The notes under the pieces: model-generated
What the model was told of the DNA's origin: nothing
The model's database searches: none
What the model saw: only the letters and a program-made list of their open reading frames with translations
Shown: in pieces, positions 39,787 to 50,197 of the stretch
Position numbering within the stretch: position 1 is the stretch's first letter
How the letters are laid out: every line of letters begins with the position of its first letter
Translations under genes and position numbers: made by a program
Source of the DNA: Nocardioides sp. B-3
GTDB lineage: Bacteria > Actinomycetota > Actinomycetes > Propionibacteriales > Nocardioidaceae
Assembly: GCF_024703895.1 (NCBI RefSeq)
Contig: NZ_CP087968.1
Coordinates: 930,001-994,000 of the forward strand
Reading direction: 5' to 3'
DNA: 64,000 bases

Positions 39787-41117
39787 TCTGCCCGGGCGAC
39801 CTCGGCGGCCGCACGATGGGCCGACCCGATCACCGCGGGGATGCCCACTCCGTCACACCGGGCGCCGCAGACGGCCGGGCCGGGCGGCAGCGCGGAGCGC
39901 ACGCGCGTGACCGGGTCGAGGTGCCCGACGGCGTACTGCGGCAGCCCGCCGCCCCATCTCTGCACGTGCGTGTCGATGGGTACGGCGACGATGCCGGCCA
40001 GCTCCGAGAGCTCAGCGAGCGAGCGTGCCACGAGAGTGTCGTCCGTTGCCCGGAGCGTCGACTCCTCCCCCACGCGACCGAGCGAGGTGCGCAGCAGGGC
40101 GAGATCGCCGCCGGCCTCGCCGACCCAGTCCCACTTGGCGAAGGAGAAAGTGCTGGCCTTGATCCGCGACGCTCGACCGGCGGCACCGGGAAGCCCGACC
40201 GGTCGCGAAGGTGCGCAACGGCGGAGACCGGGAGCGCGAACGTGACCACGGCGACGCTGGCCGACTCGATGGTCGCGAGGTCAGCGGCCGCAGTGGGACT
40301 CACGGAGGACAGCAGCCCGGCCGTGGGCGCAGCCGGTGTCGCGAGCACGACCCGCGAGGTGCGTACGGTCTCGGGGGCGTGCGTGGACCCGAGCGTCAGC
40401 GCCCAGCCGTCGCCGTCGCGCCGGAGGTCTCGCACGGGTGCATCCACCCGGATGTCGAGCCCCGTCGGCCACGGCGTTCGGCAGCAGTCCCATCCCGCCC
40501 GGCAGCCCGGCGAAGACGGGCACATCGCTGCGCGGCACGACGGCCACCTGCTCCAACAGCGACCCGCGGCGGGCCATGGCGAGCAGCTGGGGCACGGTCG
40601 CGGCCGCGGACAGCCGGCGGGCCCGACCGGCATAGACGCCGCCGAGCAGTGGCTCGACCAACCGCTCCACGACCTCGTCGCCGAGTCGGTCCGCGACAAG
40701 CTCGCCGACCGAGACGTCGTCGTCGACCGGAGTCACGACCTCGTTGCGCAGCCGATCGAGACCTGCACTCGAGAGCACGCCGGAAGAGGCCAGCTCCACG
40801 ACGTCGAACGGCACGCCCATCAGGGAGCGGGGCATCGGTCGCAGCTCACCCCGCGAGAGGATCCGCGACGTCGCGCCCGTTGGGTGCACCACGTCCGAGC
40901 CCAGCTCGCGCGCGAGCGCCACCCCTTCCGGGCGGCGGTTGAGCATCGCCTCGGCCCCGACGTCGACACCGACCCCGGCGACCGACTCGAGCCGCAGCTT
41001 GCCGCCGATCCGGGGCGACCCTTCGAGGACCGGGACCGACCGCCCTGCCGTCGCGAGATCGCGCGCCGCTGTGAGGCCGGCGATGCCTGCTCCGACCACC
41101 ACGACGTCGTACATCAC
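39783..41117 (-). CDS. hemY: Coproporphyrinogen III oxidase (HemY/CgoX)
   Basis: FAD enzyme oxidising coproporphyrinogen III to coproporphyrin III. The N-terminal dinucleotide motif [17 protein letters not shown] continues to [14 protein letters not shown]. Conserved [43 protein letters not shown] and C-terminal [15 protein letters not shown] are present. Start GTG 41117 or the following ATG. Frame changes near 40467 and 40195. It is coupled to hemQ. hemE, usually nearer in actinobacteria, lies 13 kb away. Confidence 0.93.
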
Positions 41118-41195
41118 GCGCCAACTCTGGCACGTGGCTCGTCACGGTTCGGTCACGGACGGAACCGACGGGCGGGGCGGCCCCGTCGGAGCGCC

Positions 41196-42122
41196 ATGAC
41201 CACACTCACCCGAGGCCGCCGCGCTGCAGGCCTGATCGCTGCCCTGACCATGACGGCGACCCTCGCCGCCTGCTCCTCAGCCGGTGACGGCGATTCGGCC
41301 GGCGCCGGCTCCCGATGCGGTGTCCTCGACCGAGATGGCACCGAACGAGGCGGGCGAACCGCAGTTCAGCGCCGGCGACACCGCCAGCAGAAGCGATGCC
41401 TCCGCCTCCAGCCCGGCCCCCGGGCGCCGGCGATCGAGCGGCACGTCATCTCCACCGGCACCGTGTCCCCGGTCAGCGACGACGTGGCGACAGCGCGCCG
41501 CGACGTCCAGCGCATCGTGGACTCCCAGCACGGCTCGATCACCGAGGAGAACACCGAGACCGATGACGAGGGCACGGCGACGTACTCACGACTGGTGATC
41601 CGCGTGCCGGCGAGCTCCTTCTCGGTGACGATGCTGTCGCTGGAGAAGGCCGCGGAGCTGCGGCAGTCCAAGATCACCAGCGAGGACGTCACCACTCAGG
41701 TCATCGACACCGATGTGCGGGTGCGTGCCCGGGAAGGCAGCCTGCGCCGGGTGGAACAGCTGCTCGCACGGGCCAACTCGCTCAAGGACATCATCTGGAT
41801 CGAGTCGCAGCTGACGAACCGTCAGGCCGAGCTCGACTCGCTGAAGTCCCAGCAGGCCCGGCTCTCCGACCAGACCAGCGACTCGACGATCACGATCGAC
41901 ATCGAGCGCACCTACGTCCCCGAGGCCGAGAAGAAGAAGGAGAAGGACGAGACCGGCTTCATGGTCGGCCTCAAGGGCGGCATGAAGGCGCTCGGCGCGT
42001 TCGCCGCCGCGCTGGCCACCATCGTCGGCGCCCTGCTTCCCTTCGCCATCGTGATTGCGATCTTCCTCGTCCCGGCATGGGTGCTGGTACGCCGCAGCGC
42101 CCGCCGCCGGGCCACCAGCTGA
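41196..42122 (+). CDS. DUF4349 lipoprotein
   Basis: ATG 41196. The signal GLIAALTMTATLAAC is a lipobox type. After a low-complexity Ser/Ala linker the DUF4349 domain follows: RHVISTGTVSPVSDDVATAR, EENTETDDEGTATYSRLVIR, VPASSFSVTMLSLEKAAELR, LEQQL-like RVEQLLARANSLKDIIWIES and ERTYVPEAEKKK. A C-terminal membrane segment (VGALLPFAIVIAIFLVPAWV) and basic tail end it. Two compensating frame changes near 41312 and 41425 scramble only the linker. The function of DUF4349 proteins is not established. About 308 aa. Confidence 0.88.
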   Translation: MTTLTRGRRAAGLIAALTMTATLAACSSAGDGDSAGAGSRCGVLDRDGTERGGRTAVQRRRHRQQKRCLRLQPGPRAPAIERHVISTGTVSPVSDDVATARRDVQRIVDSQHGSITEENTETDDEGTATYSRLVIRVPASSFSVTMLSLEKAAELRQSKITSEDVTTQVIDTDVRVRAREGSLRRVEQLLARANSLKDIIWIESQLTNRQAELDSLKSQQARLSDQTSDSTITIDIERTYVPEAEKKKEKDETGFMVGLKGGMKALGAFAAALATIVGALLPFAIVIAIFLVPAWVLVRRSARRRATS

Positions 42123-42124
42123 CG

Positions 42125-42700
42125 TCACGCGGCGTCGGCGTCCCCGCTCGTCGGTGGGACGTCGGCGCCGTTGATGCGTCCGTCGAGCCGGGTCGGGTCG
42201 AGGTCGTCGCGGTGCAGCTTCGCGAAGCCGGACTTGTGGAAGACCAAGGGATGCTCGCCGTTCCCGGCGCCGACCTCGTGGATGCGCAGCAGCACGATCA
42301 GGTGGTCACCGGCCTCGACCTCGTCGTGCACCGTGACGTCGAAGGTCGCGACAGCTTCCTTGAGGAGTACGGCGCCGCCCTCCGTCACCGTGAACGGCAA
42401 CCCGTCGAAGCGCTGCTCGCGCGGGCCGGCCAGCTGGCGGCAGATGTCGTCGTGGTGATCGGCCAGCACGCTGATGCCCAGGTGCCCGGCCTCGCGCAGC
42501 AGCGGCCAGCTCGAGCTGGAGGTCGCCACCGAGAAGGACACCAGCGGCGGGTCGATGCTGACGGAGGTGAAGGACGACGCGGCGATGCCGGTCAGCTGTC
42601 CCTTCACCGATGCGGCGACGGCGACGACGCCGCTGGGGAAGGAACCGAACGCGTCGCGCAGCGTGCGCTGGTCGAGCTGTGAGAGCTGGGTGGTCGTCAT
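42125..42700 (-). CDS. Flavin reductase domain protein
   Basis: A clean 191-codon frame. The fold shows RTLRDAFGSFPSGVVAVAA, then LTGIAASSFTSVSIDPPLVS, LGISVLADHHDDICRQLAGP and HDEVEAGDHLIVLLRIHEV, a split-barrel FMN reductase. Such proteins supply reduced FMN to two-component monooxygenases. It is the last gene of the organosulfur operon, 148 bases after the LLM monooxygenase. The gap contains a CACCAC-CACG-GTGGTG hairpin and a REP-like element. Confidence 0.92.
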   Translation of the reverse strand: MTTTQLSQLDQRTLRDAFGSFPSGVVAVAASVKGQLTGIAASSFTSVSIDPPLVSFSVATSSSSWPLLREAGHLGISVLADHHDDICRQLAGPREQRFDGLPFTVTEGGAVLLKEAVATFDVTVHDEVEAGDHLIVLLRIHEVGAGNGEHPLVFHKSGFAKLHRDDLDPTRLDGRINGADVPPTSGDADAA

Positions 42701-42823
42701 CACGACAACGCCCTTTCGTGAGTGAGGTGGGCAAGGCGGGGCCGGGCGATCTCGAGCCGGGTCGCGGCGGCCGGGGTGCGGGACCCGGCACGGGGGTTGC
42801 CCACCACCACGGTGGTGCGGTGT

Positions 42824-42850
42824 TGGTTGAGTCGCTCGCTGCGCTCGCTC
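42824..42850. repeat. REP-like element at the LLM gene end
   Basis: TGGTTGAGTCGCTCGCTGCGCTCGCTC touches the stop codon of the LLM gene. It matches in style and partial sequence the REP-like element inside hrpA at 61666-61710 (GGTT...GCTCGCTGC). Confidence 0.6.
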
Positions 42851-43992
42851 ATGACGCCGCCCGCTGCGCGCCGAAGGGCACCGACGACGTGGCCGCCACC
42901 GGGGACGGGTGCTGCCAGACACCGCGCTGCTCGAGGATCGGGAGCACGCCCTCGCCGAATTGGTAGGCGCCCTCGAGGTGCGGATAGGCGGAGAGGACGA
43001 ACTCGTCGATGCCGAGTGCGGCGTATTCCTCGATCCGGTCGGCGACCTCGCTGTGGCTGCCGACGAACGCAGTGCCCGCACCGCCGCGGACGAGGCCGAC
43101 GCCGGCCCAGACGTTGGGGTGGATCTCGAGGTTGTCCTTGCTGCCCCGGTTGAGCGCGAGCATGTTGCGCTGGCCCACTGACTCGGACTGCTTCAGGCCC
43201 TCCCGGACCTTCGCGATCGTCGCCTCGTCGATGCCCTCGAGCAGCCGGTCGGCCTCGTGCCGGGCCTCCTCGGAGGTGTCGCGGTTGATGGTGTGGATGC
43301 GCAGGCCGAACCTGACCTCACGGCCCTGCTGCTCGGCGAGCTCGCGGATCCGGGCGATCTTCTTCGCCACGGCCGCGGGCGGCTCGCCCCTGTGAGGTAG
43401 ACGTCGGCGTGCTTGGCCCGCGACGTCGCCGGCGGCGGGCGAGGAGCCACCGAAGTAGATCTCCGGGATCGGGTCGGGGAGCTGCTGGAGCTGCGCGCTC
43501 TCGACCCGGAGGAACTCACCGTCGAAGGTGACCGCCTCTCCGGTCCACAGCCCGGTCACGATCTCCGGGAACTCGTCGCAGCGCCGGTAGCGACCCTCCT
43601 TGTCCACGAAGTCGCCGTACGCCCGTTGCTCCCGGCTCTCGCCGCCGGTGACGACGTTGAGGAGCAGCCGCCCGCCCGAGAGGTTCTGGAAGGTGGCGGC
43701 CATCTGCGCGGCCAGCGTCGGGGAGGTGAGGCCGGGCCGGAAGGCGACCGGGGAACTTCAGCCGCTCCGAGACGGAGCTGAGCATGGCGGTGGTCAGCCA
43801 CGCGTCCTCGCACCACGCACCCGTGGGCGTCAGCGCGGCCTCGAAGCCGAGCTGTTCGGCGCTGCGCGTGACCTGCCCGAGGTAGGGCACGCTCGCCGGC
43901 CGGCCGGCCGCGCCGTGCGCGACGCCGTGGCCGCCGCTGACGACGTGCCGCCCGTCGCCGCCGTTGGTGGGGAGGAACCAGTGGAACTTCAT
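42849..43992 (-). CDS. LLM-class FMNH2-dependent monooxygenase, SsuD-like
   Basis: Alkanesulfonate monooxygenase-type enzyme, about 380 aa; it releases sulfite from alkanesulfonates using FMNH2. The N-terminus KFHWFLPTNGGDGRHV and conserved LTPTGAWCEDAWLT, QNLSGGRLLLNVVTGGESRE, EIYFGGSSPAAGD and FGLRIHTINRDTSEEARHEA match SsuD. ATG 43992 follows GAGAGG. Frame changes near 43750, 43428 and 43392. It is cotranscribed with sfnG-like genes and the flavin reductase. Confidence 0.88.
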
Positions 43993-44002
43993 GTCATGCC
44001 TC

Positions 44003-45216
44003 TCAGAGCTGTCCGTGGTTGGGCGGGAGCGTGCGATCCACGACCCACCGCCCGAGGTGTTGCACCTTCCACGCCGCGGGATCGTGCAGCGTGTGCGTGC
44101 GCGCGTTGCGCCAGTGCCGGTCGAGGTTGAGCCCGCGCAGGGCGGAGCGAGTGCCCGCGACCTCGAACAGCCGACTCGTGACGTCGACCGAGGCCGCGGT
44201 CGACGACGCACGGCTCGCAGCGACCGCCGGGCTGGCGGCGCCGGCCGTCTCGGCGGTGAGGTCGGCGTTGGCGACGTCGACGGCGCGGGCCGCTTCGCGC
44301 AGCAACGCCTCTGCCCCGCGTACGGCGACCTCCATCTGCCCGAGGGCATGCACGACCAGCGGGTCGTCGCCCGCGCGGTCGACCCCGGCATCGGGGAACG
44401 GGCGGCTCTTCGTACGCACGAACTCCGCCGCCTCCTCGATCGCCGCGCGCGCGATCCCCACGTCGAGCGCCGAGTGCAGGAGCTGGGCGAAGGCGCCGTA
44501 CGTCTGCGGGCGGTCGAAGGTCAGGTGCCGGGGCGTGATGCGGTCCGCGGTGACGCGCACGTCGACGAGCTCGACCGTGCCGGACGCGGTGGTGCGCTGG
44601 CCCATGCCGTCCCAGTCGTCGATGACGGTGACGCCTTCTGCGGTGCGCTCCACCCGGGCGACGTGGAGCGGTCCGTCGACGTCGAGGTGCGCGAGCACCG
44701 GGATCCAGTCGGCGAAGAGCGCGCCGGTGGCGTAGCCCTTGGTGCCGGTGAGGAGGTAGGACCCCTCAACCTCCGAGGGTTGCAGCGTCGTGCGGATGTC
44801 GCGCACGTGCTTCGTCCCGATCTCCGACTGCGCGTTCCCGAAGCGCTTCCCCGCCAGCACCTCGCCGAAGAAGAACTCCTGCTGCGCCGGGGTCCCCTGC
44901 TCGCGCATCGCGTTGACGTACACGAAGTGGCTGTGCGGGACCTGCGCGATGCTCGGGTCGCCGGCCGCGAGGATCCGGAAGACCTCGGCCGGGGGTGACG
45001 GCGGGCAGCTCAGGGACCGCCGTACTCCTGCGGGACGGTGATCGCGAGGAGCCCCGACTCTGCGAGCCGGTCGAGCTCGGCGCCGGGCAGGATCCGCTCG
45101 GCGTCTCGCCGCGATGCGCCCTCGGCGAAGTGCGCGGCCAGCGTGCGGGCGACCGAGACGGCGTCCTCGCTGGTCCAGGTCGGGCTCACGACGGGCGCGT
45201 GTGCCGGGGCCGTCAT
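44003..45216 (-). CDS. SfnB-type acyl-CoA-dehydrogenase-like flavoprotein
   Basis: A member of the acyl-CoA dehydrogenase/DszC-like flavin monooxygenases (SfnB, sulfur acquisition). Features: RLAESGLLAITVPQEYGG, then IAQVPHSHFVYVNAMREQGT, KRFGNAQSEIGTKHVRD, TGTKGYATGALFADWIPVLA and a C-terminal HWRNARTHTLHDPAAWKVQ. The frame changes near 45005. About 404 aa. ATG 45216 overlaps the sfnG stop as ATGA. Confidence 0.87.
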
Positions 45217-46316
45217 GCGACGTCCTTCTCCGCTTCCGCCGCCTCGAGCTCGCGCACGATCGGCAGCACCTTGGCGCCGAAGTACTCGACCTCCTCCCGG
45301 AAGTGCAGGAAGCCGAGCAGGAAGAGGTCGACGCCTCGACGCTTGAACTCGAGCATCCGGTGCGCCACCTGCTCAGGGGTGCCGACCAGCCCGGTGCGGA
45401 AGCCGTCGTTGTACTGCACGAGGTCGCGGAAGTCGGAGTCCTGCCACATCCCCTTCTTGTCCGCCGTCGACTGGCCGGCCTGCTTGACCGCGCCGCCGAA
45501 GCCCTCGACCGCCTCGGGGTTGGCCTTGGCGATGATCTCCTCGAGCGTCGCGTGCGCCTCGGCCTCGTTGTCGCGGGCGACCATGAAGCCGTTGACGCCG
45601 ACCTTCACCGTGCGACCGGCCTGCTTCGCGGAGGCGTTGACGCCGGCGATCTGCTCGGCGATGCCGTCGGGGGTGTTGCCGTTGGCGAAGTACCAGTCGC
45701 TGACCCGACCGGCCATCGACTGGGCCACGCCCGAGTTGCCGCCCCGGAAGATCTCCGGAGTCGGGCGCCCATCGAGGGCCAGCGGCTTCGGGTTCATGTC
45801 GAAGTCGTGCAGCTGGAAGAAGTCGCCCGAGAACGCGGCGCCGTCCTTGGTCCAGATCTCGCGGATGTAGGAGATGAACTCCTCGGCCATCCGGTAGCGC
45901 TCACCGTGCTCGAGCCAGTTGACGCCCATGTTCACGGCCTCGTCCTTGAACCAGCCGGAGACGACGTTGATCGCGGCCCGGCCGTTGGAGAGGTGGTCGG
46001 CCGTGGCGATGAACTTCGCCAGCACGCCCGGGTGCCACATGTAGGGGTGGACGGCCGAGATCACCTTGAGCCGCTCGGTCGCGAGCAGCAGCGCGAGGCT
46101 GAACGACGTGGCCTCGTGCTGGTAGGCGGCGCCGTACGACGCGGTGTAGCGCACCCGGGTGAGGGCGTAGTCGAAGCCGTTGTCCTCCGCGGTCTGGGCG
46201 AGCCGCTTGTTGTAGTCGTAGTCCCAGCTCGTGCGCTGCTCGATGTCGGAGATCACCAGACCTCCGGAGACGTTGGGCACCCAGTAGGCGAACTGCAGCG
46301 GTGCGGATGTGGTCAT
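45213..46316 (-). CDS. sfnG: Dimethylsulfone monooxygenase
   Basis: Oxidises dimethyl sulfone to methanesulfinate with FMNH2. A clean 367-codon frame starting PLQFAYWVPNVSGGLVIS, then SYGAAYQHEATSFSLALLLA, KVISAVHPYMWHPGVLAKFI, GRAAINVVSGWFKDEAVN-MG and PEIFRGGNSGVAQSMAGRVS. The opening FAYWVPNVSGGL matches SfnG of Pseudomonas in my memory. ATG 46316 follows AGGAG. With SsuD it can free sulfite from DMSO2-derived methanesulfonate. Confidence 0.93.
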   Translation of the reverse strand: MTTSAPLQFAYWVPNVSGGLVISDIEQRTSWDYDYNKRLAQTAEDNGFDYALTRVRYTASYGAAYQHEATSFSLALLLATERLKVISAVHPYMWHPGVLAKFIATADHLSNGRAAINVVSGWFKDEAVNMGVNWLEHGERYRMAEEFISYIREIWTKDGAAFSGDFFQLHDFDMNPKPLALDGRPTPEIFRGGNSGVAQSMAGRVSDWYFANGNTPDGIAEQIAGVNASAKQAGRTVKVGVNGFMVARDNEAEAHATLEEIIAKANPEAVEGFGGAVKQAGQSTADKKGMWQDSDFRDLVQYNDGFRTGLVGTPEQVAHRMLEFKRRGVDLFLLGFLHFREEVEYFGAKVLPIVRELEAAEAEKDVA

Positions 46317-46360
46317 GGGTGTCTCCTCTTGGGGGAAATGGGTGTGCAAGGTCTCGTCTG

Positions 46361-47667
46361 TCACGTCGGTCGCGGCCACTCCTGCGTGCGGCGGGTGCCG
46401 CCGATCGCCCGGGCGTACGGCGGAGGCGTCCCGTTCACGACGTGCGCACCGACCACGCGCGACTTGAGGATGCGCGGGTTGTGCGAGGACACGGTGCGAG
46501 CGTTGCGCCAGTGCCGGTCCAGCCCTTCGGAGCGCGCGGTCGCCGAGGCTCCGAGGGTGTCAGAACAGGTCGCTGGTCGCCTTGAGCACCAGCTCGGTCA
46601 CCACGACACGGGCGGCCGCCGACTCGACCTCCGCGGCCTCGACGGCGGCCGCGACGTCGTGGTGGTGGTGGGACGGGATCTCCGAGACCGCCTGCAGGCA
46701 GGCCGCGACCCGCAGCGTGGTCGCCTCGGCGGCATACACCGCGGCGGCGATCTCGCCGATGCGCGCGAGCACCTGTGCGTCGTCGCGCACCCGCGCGGCG
46801 TTGGCGTGCGAGTAGTTGCGGGTGCGCGCACGGACCCGGTCGACGACGTCGTTGAGCGCGCCACGGCCGATCCCGGCGAGCGTCGCCGGGAGGTTCAGCT
46901 GGTAGAGCCCGGTCTGGTAGGGGAAGCGCTCCGCGAACGGCAGCACGTTGGCGGCCGGCACTCGGACATTGTCGAACGTCGTGGTGCCGCTGCCCGTCCC
47001 CCGCTGCCCGAAGCCGTTCCAGTCGTCGACGACACTCACACCCCCGTGGCGCGTGTCGACGATCGCGATGGCGTAGTCGTCGTCGGCCTCGTCCGGCCGG
47101 TCGCGGTTGACGACGCGCACATAGACGTCGGCCCACTCGGCGAAGATGCTGCCGGTCGTGTAGTACTTCGTGCCGTCGAGCCGGAAGTCGCCGCCCTCGA
47201 GCGGCGCCGGGGGTCGTGCGCTGCGTGTCGATCGCGGTGGAGCCGGTCTCCGACCGGGCGTTGCCGGCGATCTCACCCGCCACGAAACGCTCGAACCAGA
47301 CGCGCTGGTCGTGGCCGCGCTCGTGCTGCCAGACGCGGTCCTCGGCGAGCGCGAAGTGACCGCGAAAGGCCTGCGGCAGGTTGGCATCGACGGCCGCCAG
47401 CTCGATCCAGAGCTGGGTGAGCTCGGAGATCGTCGCGCCGCGACCGCCGTGCTCGTCCGGCACCCGGACCGCGCCGAAGCCGATCTTCTTGAGGCGCCGT
47501 ACGGCGTCGACGGGAAGCTCGCCGTCGAGCTCGCGCTGCAGGGTGCCGGCAGCGATCTCGGTGAGCAACGGCGCCCACTCCACGCGCAGCTGCCGCAGGA
47601 GCGGGGTGTCGTGCGCTGGCCGGCCGACGACGTTGTGCGTCTCGGGCCGGGAGTCAAGAGTCGTCAT
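46361..47667 (-). CDS. Acyl-CoA-dehydrogenase-like monooxygenase
   Basis: About 433 aa, ATG 47667 after GAGGAG. Core elements are GFGAVRVPDEHGGRGATISE, QAFRGHFALAEDR, GNARSETGSTAID, LDGTKYYTTGSIFAEWADVY and VVDDWNGFGQRGTGSGTTTF. It closely resembles DszC/SfnB flavoproteins. Frame changes near 47205 and 46565; restored, the C-terminus reads HWRNARTVSSHNPRILKSR and ends at TGA 46361. It is a separate paralogue of the neighbouring genes; substrate unknown. Confidence 0.85.
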
Positions 47668-47678
47668 GACAGGGCTCC

Positions 47679-48939
47679 TCAGGTGTACCGAGGTGGGCTC
47701 GGGGATCTCCCCGAGCAGGGCGAACTCGGCCGACCTCGGCGCGCTTGTGCGCGATCGGGTCGTGCAGGCTGTGGGTGCGGATGTTGCGCCAGAAGATGTC
47801 GAGGCCGACGGACGAGGCCGTCGCGCGCGCACCGGTCACGTCGAAGATCCGAGTGCCGACCTCGAGACCGATGTCGATCGCGACCTGTTTGGCGGCGGCG
47901 ATGATCACGGCGGCCCGGCCGCGTTCTTGGGGCGTGACGGTGTCGGCGTGCTCGTTGATGTCCTCGATCTCGCCCGCGGCCCGCTCGGCCGGGCCTCTGC
48001 CGCCCAGAGCCGCGACTGCAGGTCGCCATAGGTCTCCCGGGACGTGGAACTCGTCCGCCCCGCGCTGCTTGGCATCGGGCGTGTAGGGCCGGGGGACGGG
48101 TGCGCTCGCGGGTGTAGGTCGCCGCCGTGGCCAGCGCTCCCCGGGCGATGCCGAGGTAGAGGTTGGCGAAGATCAGCTGGATCAGCGGCACGTTGAGGGT
48201 GTTGTAGGTGCGCGGCACGAAGGCCCAGCCGTCAGGACCGTTGACGTAGCCCGCGGCGGACTCCCACGGGACCCGCACGCCGTCGATGGTGACGCCGCCG
48301 CTCTCGGTCAGCCGCTGGCCGAGGTTGTCCCAGTCGCCGTGGAAGCGGATGGCCGGCTGGTCGGTCGGCACGATGGCGAACACATGGTTCTCGGTGCCGT
48401 CGATGACGCCCTCGAGGACCGTGACGTCGGAGACCCGGCCGCCGGTGGAGAAGGACTTCTGGCCACTGAAGACCAGCTCGTCGCCCTCCACGCGGATCGT
48501 GAGGTCGCTGTCGCGGGGATTGACCGCGCCGCCGTAGAACCACTGCTGTGCGGTCGCCGCCTGCTCGACGGCCTCGATCTGCTCGGTCGTTCCGACGAGT
48601 CGCGCCGCCCGTGCCCAGAGGTAGTGGTAGCCGAGCAGCTGTCCGATCGAGCCGTCGCCGGCCGAGACCGCCCGGATGACTCGCAGTGCCGTGGTCCAGT
48701 CCTGACCTCCTCCCCCGTGGGCCACCGGGCCGAGGAGGGTGACGAGCCCGGAGTCCTTGAGCAGCGTCACCTCGTCGTACGGCGTCTGGTTGGCGCGGTC
48801 CCGCTCGACCGCGTCGATCGCCGGGCAGGGTGGCCACCTCGCGGGCTCGGTCCACCCAGCCCTCGGGGCTGCTGGGGCCGTCGCCCCACTGGGAGACCTG
48901 CGACTGCTGGGTGGTGGTCTGCGCTGCTTGTGTCGTCAT
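47679..48939 (-). CDS. Acyl-CoA-dehydrogenase-like monooxygenase
   Basis: ATG 48939 follows AAGGAG. Segments: DGSIGQLLGYHYLWARAARL, WFYGGAVNPRDSDLTIRVEG, SGQKSFSTGGRVSDVTVLEG, FHGDWDNLGQRLTESGGVTI, and the C-terminal DIFWRNIRTHSLHDPIAHKR typical of SfnB-like enzymes, with an end EP-RYT close to the family EPTWYT. Frame changes near 48822, 48095, 47995, 47735 and 47700. It is first in the minus-strand operon, divergent from a LysR gene. Confidence 0.83.
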
Positions 48940-48960
48940 GGACGGCTCCTTGGGGGAGGG

Positions 48961-49022
48961 CGAGAGCAAATGTAGGTTATTGCTACTGTTTTAATAGACT
49001 TTAGCCAGACGGAGCCGCCAAC
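48961..49022. promoter_or_regulatory. Divergent promoter region, likely LysR target
   Basis: The only AT-rich stretch here (TAGGTTATTGCTACTG, then TTTTAATAGACTTTAG) lies between the organosulfur operon and the LysR gene. CTACTGTTTTAATAG is a weak imperfect inverted repeat. This is the natural place for LysR binding; no exact site can be fixed. Confidence 0.45.
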
Positions 49023-49089
49023 CGGTGACAACCGCTGACAGGTTTTCCCGACAAGGGGTGCGGCGCACCCGTGGCACGAAGGAGCGCAG

Positions 49090-50005
49090 ATGCGCATCGA
49101 ACAGCTCGAGTACGTCGCAGCCGTCACCGAGCACGGGTCGCTGCGCCGGGCCAGCGAGGCCCTGCACATCTCCCAGCCTGCGCTCAGCGAGGCGGTCACC
49201 AAGCTCGAGCGCGAGCTCGGCCTGACCCTCATCGATCGCCGTCGCTCCGGATCGAAGATCAGCCGGCAGGGGCTCGACCTGCTCCAGCACATGAGCGAGG
49301 TGCTCGAGTCGGTCGACCGGCTCCCGCCGGGCCGCCGGCGACCGGGCCGTGCGGGTCCGGGAGCTGCGGATCGGCACGGTCAACACGGCGTCCTCCACCC
49401 TGCTGGTGCCCGCACTGCGCGACCTGCGCACCCTGCAGGACACCGGTGGCGTCGAGGTGATCAACGCCCAGCAGGCCGAGATCCACCGGGGACTGGCCGA
49501 GGGCACCCTCGACCTCGGCACGGTCAACGTGCTGCCCGGCGACGACGTCCCGGTCGGGCTGGTCGCGAGCGAGCTGATCCACGGCCAGCCGGTCGCGTGC
49601 CTGCGCACCGACCACCCGCTCGCCGCGGGCGACCACGTGACCGTGGCGCAGCTCCGCGAGCAGCACTTCGTCGCGATGCGGCCCGGCTACGTCATGCACC
49701 GCTTCGCGCACCGGCTCTTCGCGGGGACGATGCCCCCCACGACGTACGCCACCGACGGCGCCGAGATGGGCAAGGCGATGGTGGCCGAGGGTCTGGGCAT
49801 CTCGATCCTGCCGGACTACTCCATCTCCGCCGACCCCCTCGTGACCGCCGGCGTCATCACCACCCGCCCGATCCACGGCGACGGCACGACCGTCTCGTTG
49901 CTGATGCTGCGGCGCAACGCCGAGCACGTGCCCGCCCAGCTGCGCGACCTCCAGTCCGCGCTGGTGCGGCACGCGAGTGCCTATCGGAGCCGGGCCTCAG
50001 CCTGA
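49090..50005 (+). CDS. LysR-family transcriptional regulator
   Basis: About 304 aa from ATG 49090. The N-terminal winged helix is IEQLEYVAAVTEHGSLRRAS, then ALHISQPALSEAVTKLEREL and LIDRRRSGSKIS. The effector domain runs from ELRIGTVNTASSTLLVPALR to MGKAMVAEGLGISILPDYSI. The frame changes near 49330. It is divergent from the organosulfur operon, suggesting it controls that operon, as CysB- or Cbl-like LysR proteins do, but the ligand is unknown. Confidence 0.9.
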
Positions 50006-50012
50006 CGTCTCC

Positions 50013-50163
50013 GGCTCACTCACCTCACAGCGGTGAGTGAGCCACATTTCACGACGCTGGAAGGTGGGTCAGCCACCGCCGTACCTCGTGTCGCGCCAAA
50101 CACGCCCGGCCAGCGGTGACCCACCCACATTTTCCGCACGGGGAATGTGGGTCACTCACCGCC
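50013..50163. repeat. Composite intergenic palindrome, four half-units
   Basis: Units at 50029-50050, 50059-50080, 50111-50135 and 50141-50163 alternate in orientation and share the core TGAGTGA(G/C)CCACATT with the element at 1635-1772. A smaller perfect hairpin, GGCTCACTCACC/GGTGAGTGAGCC (50013-50043), overlaps its left edge. It fills the gap between the LysR and NYN genes. Confidence 0.78.
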
Positions 50164-50197
50164 GCAAGTACAGGAGCGGCGCGACTATGGTCGCCCC

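Noticed and set aside
37843..40245. 800-codon plus-strand open frame
   Set aside because: Antisense to lipoprotein paralogues, hemQ and hemY; no conserved domain.
45114..47420. Long open frame (768 codons) on the plus strand
   Set aside because: It is antisense to sfnG and an acyl-CoA-dehydrogenase-like gene, with Arg/Val-rich composition; a GC-rich shadow.
48961..49022. Riboswitch upstream of the organosulfur operon
   Set aside because: The AT-rich stretch shows only a weak inverted repeat and no recognisable aptamer.
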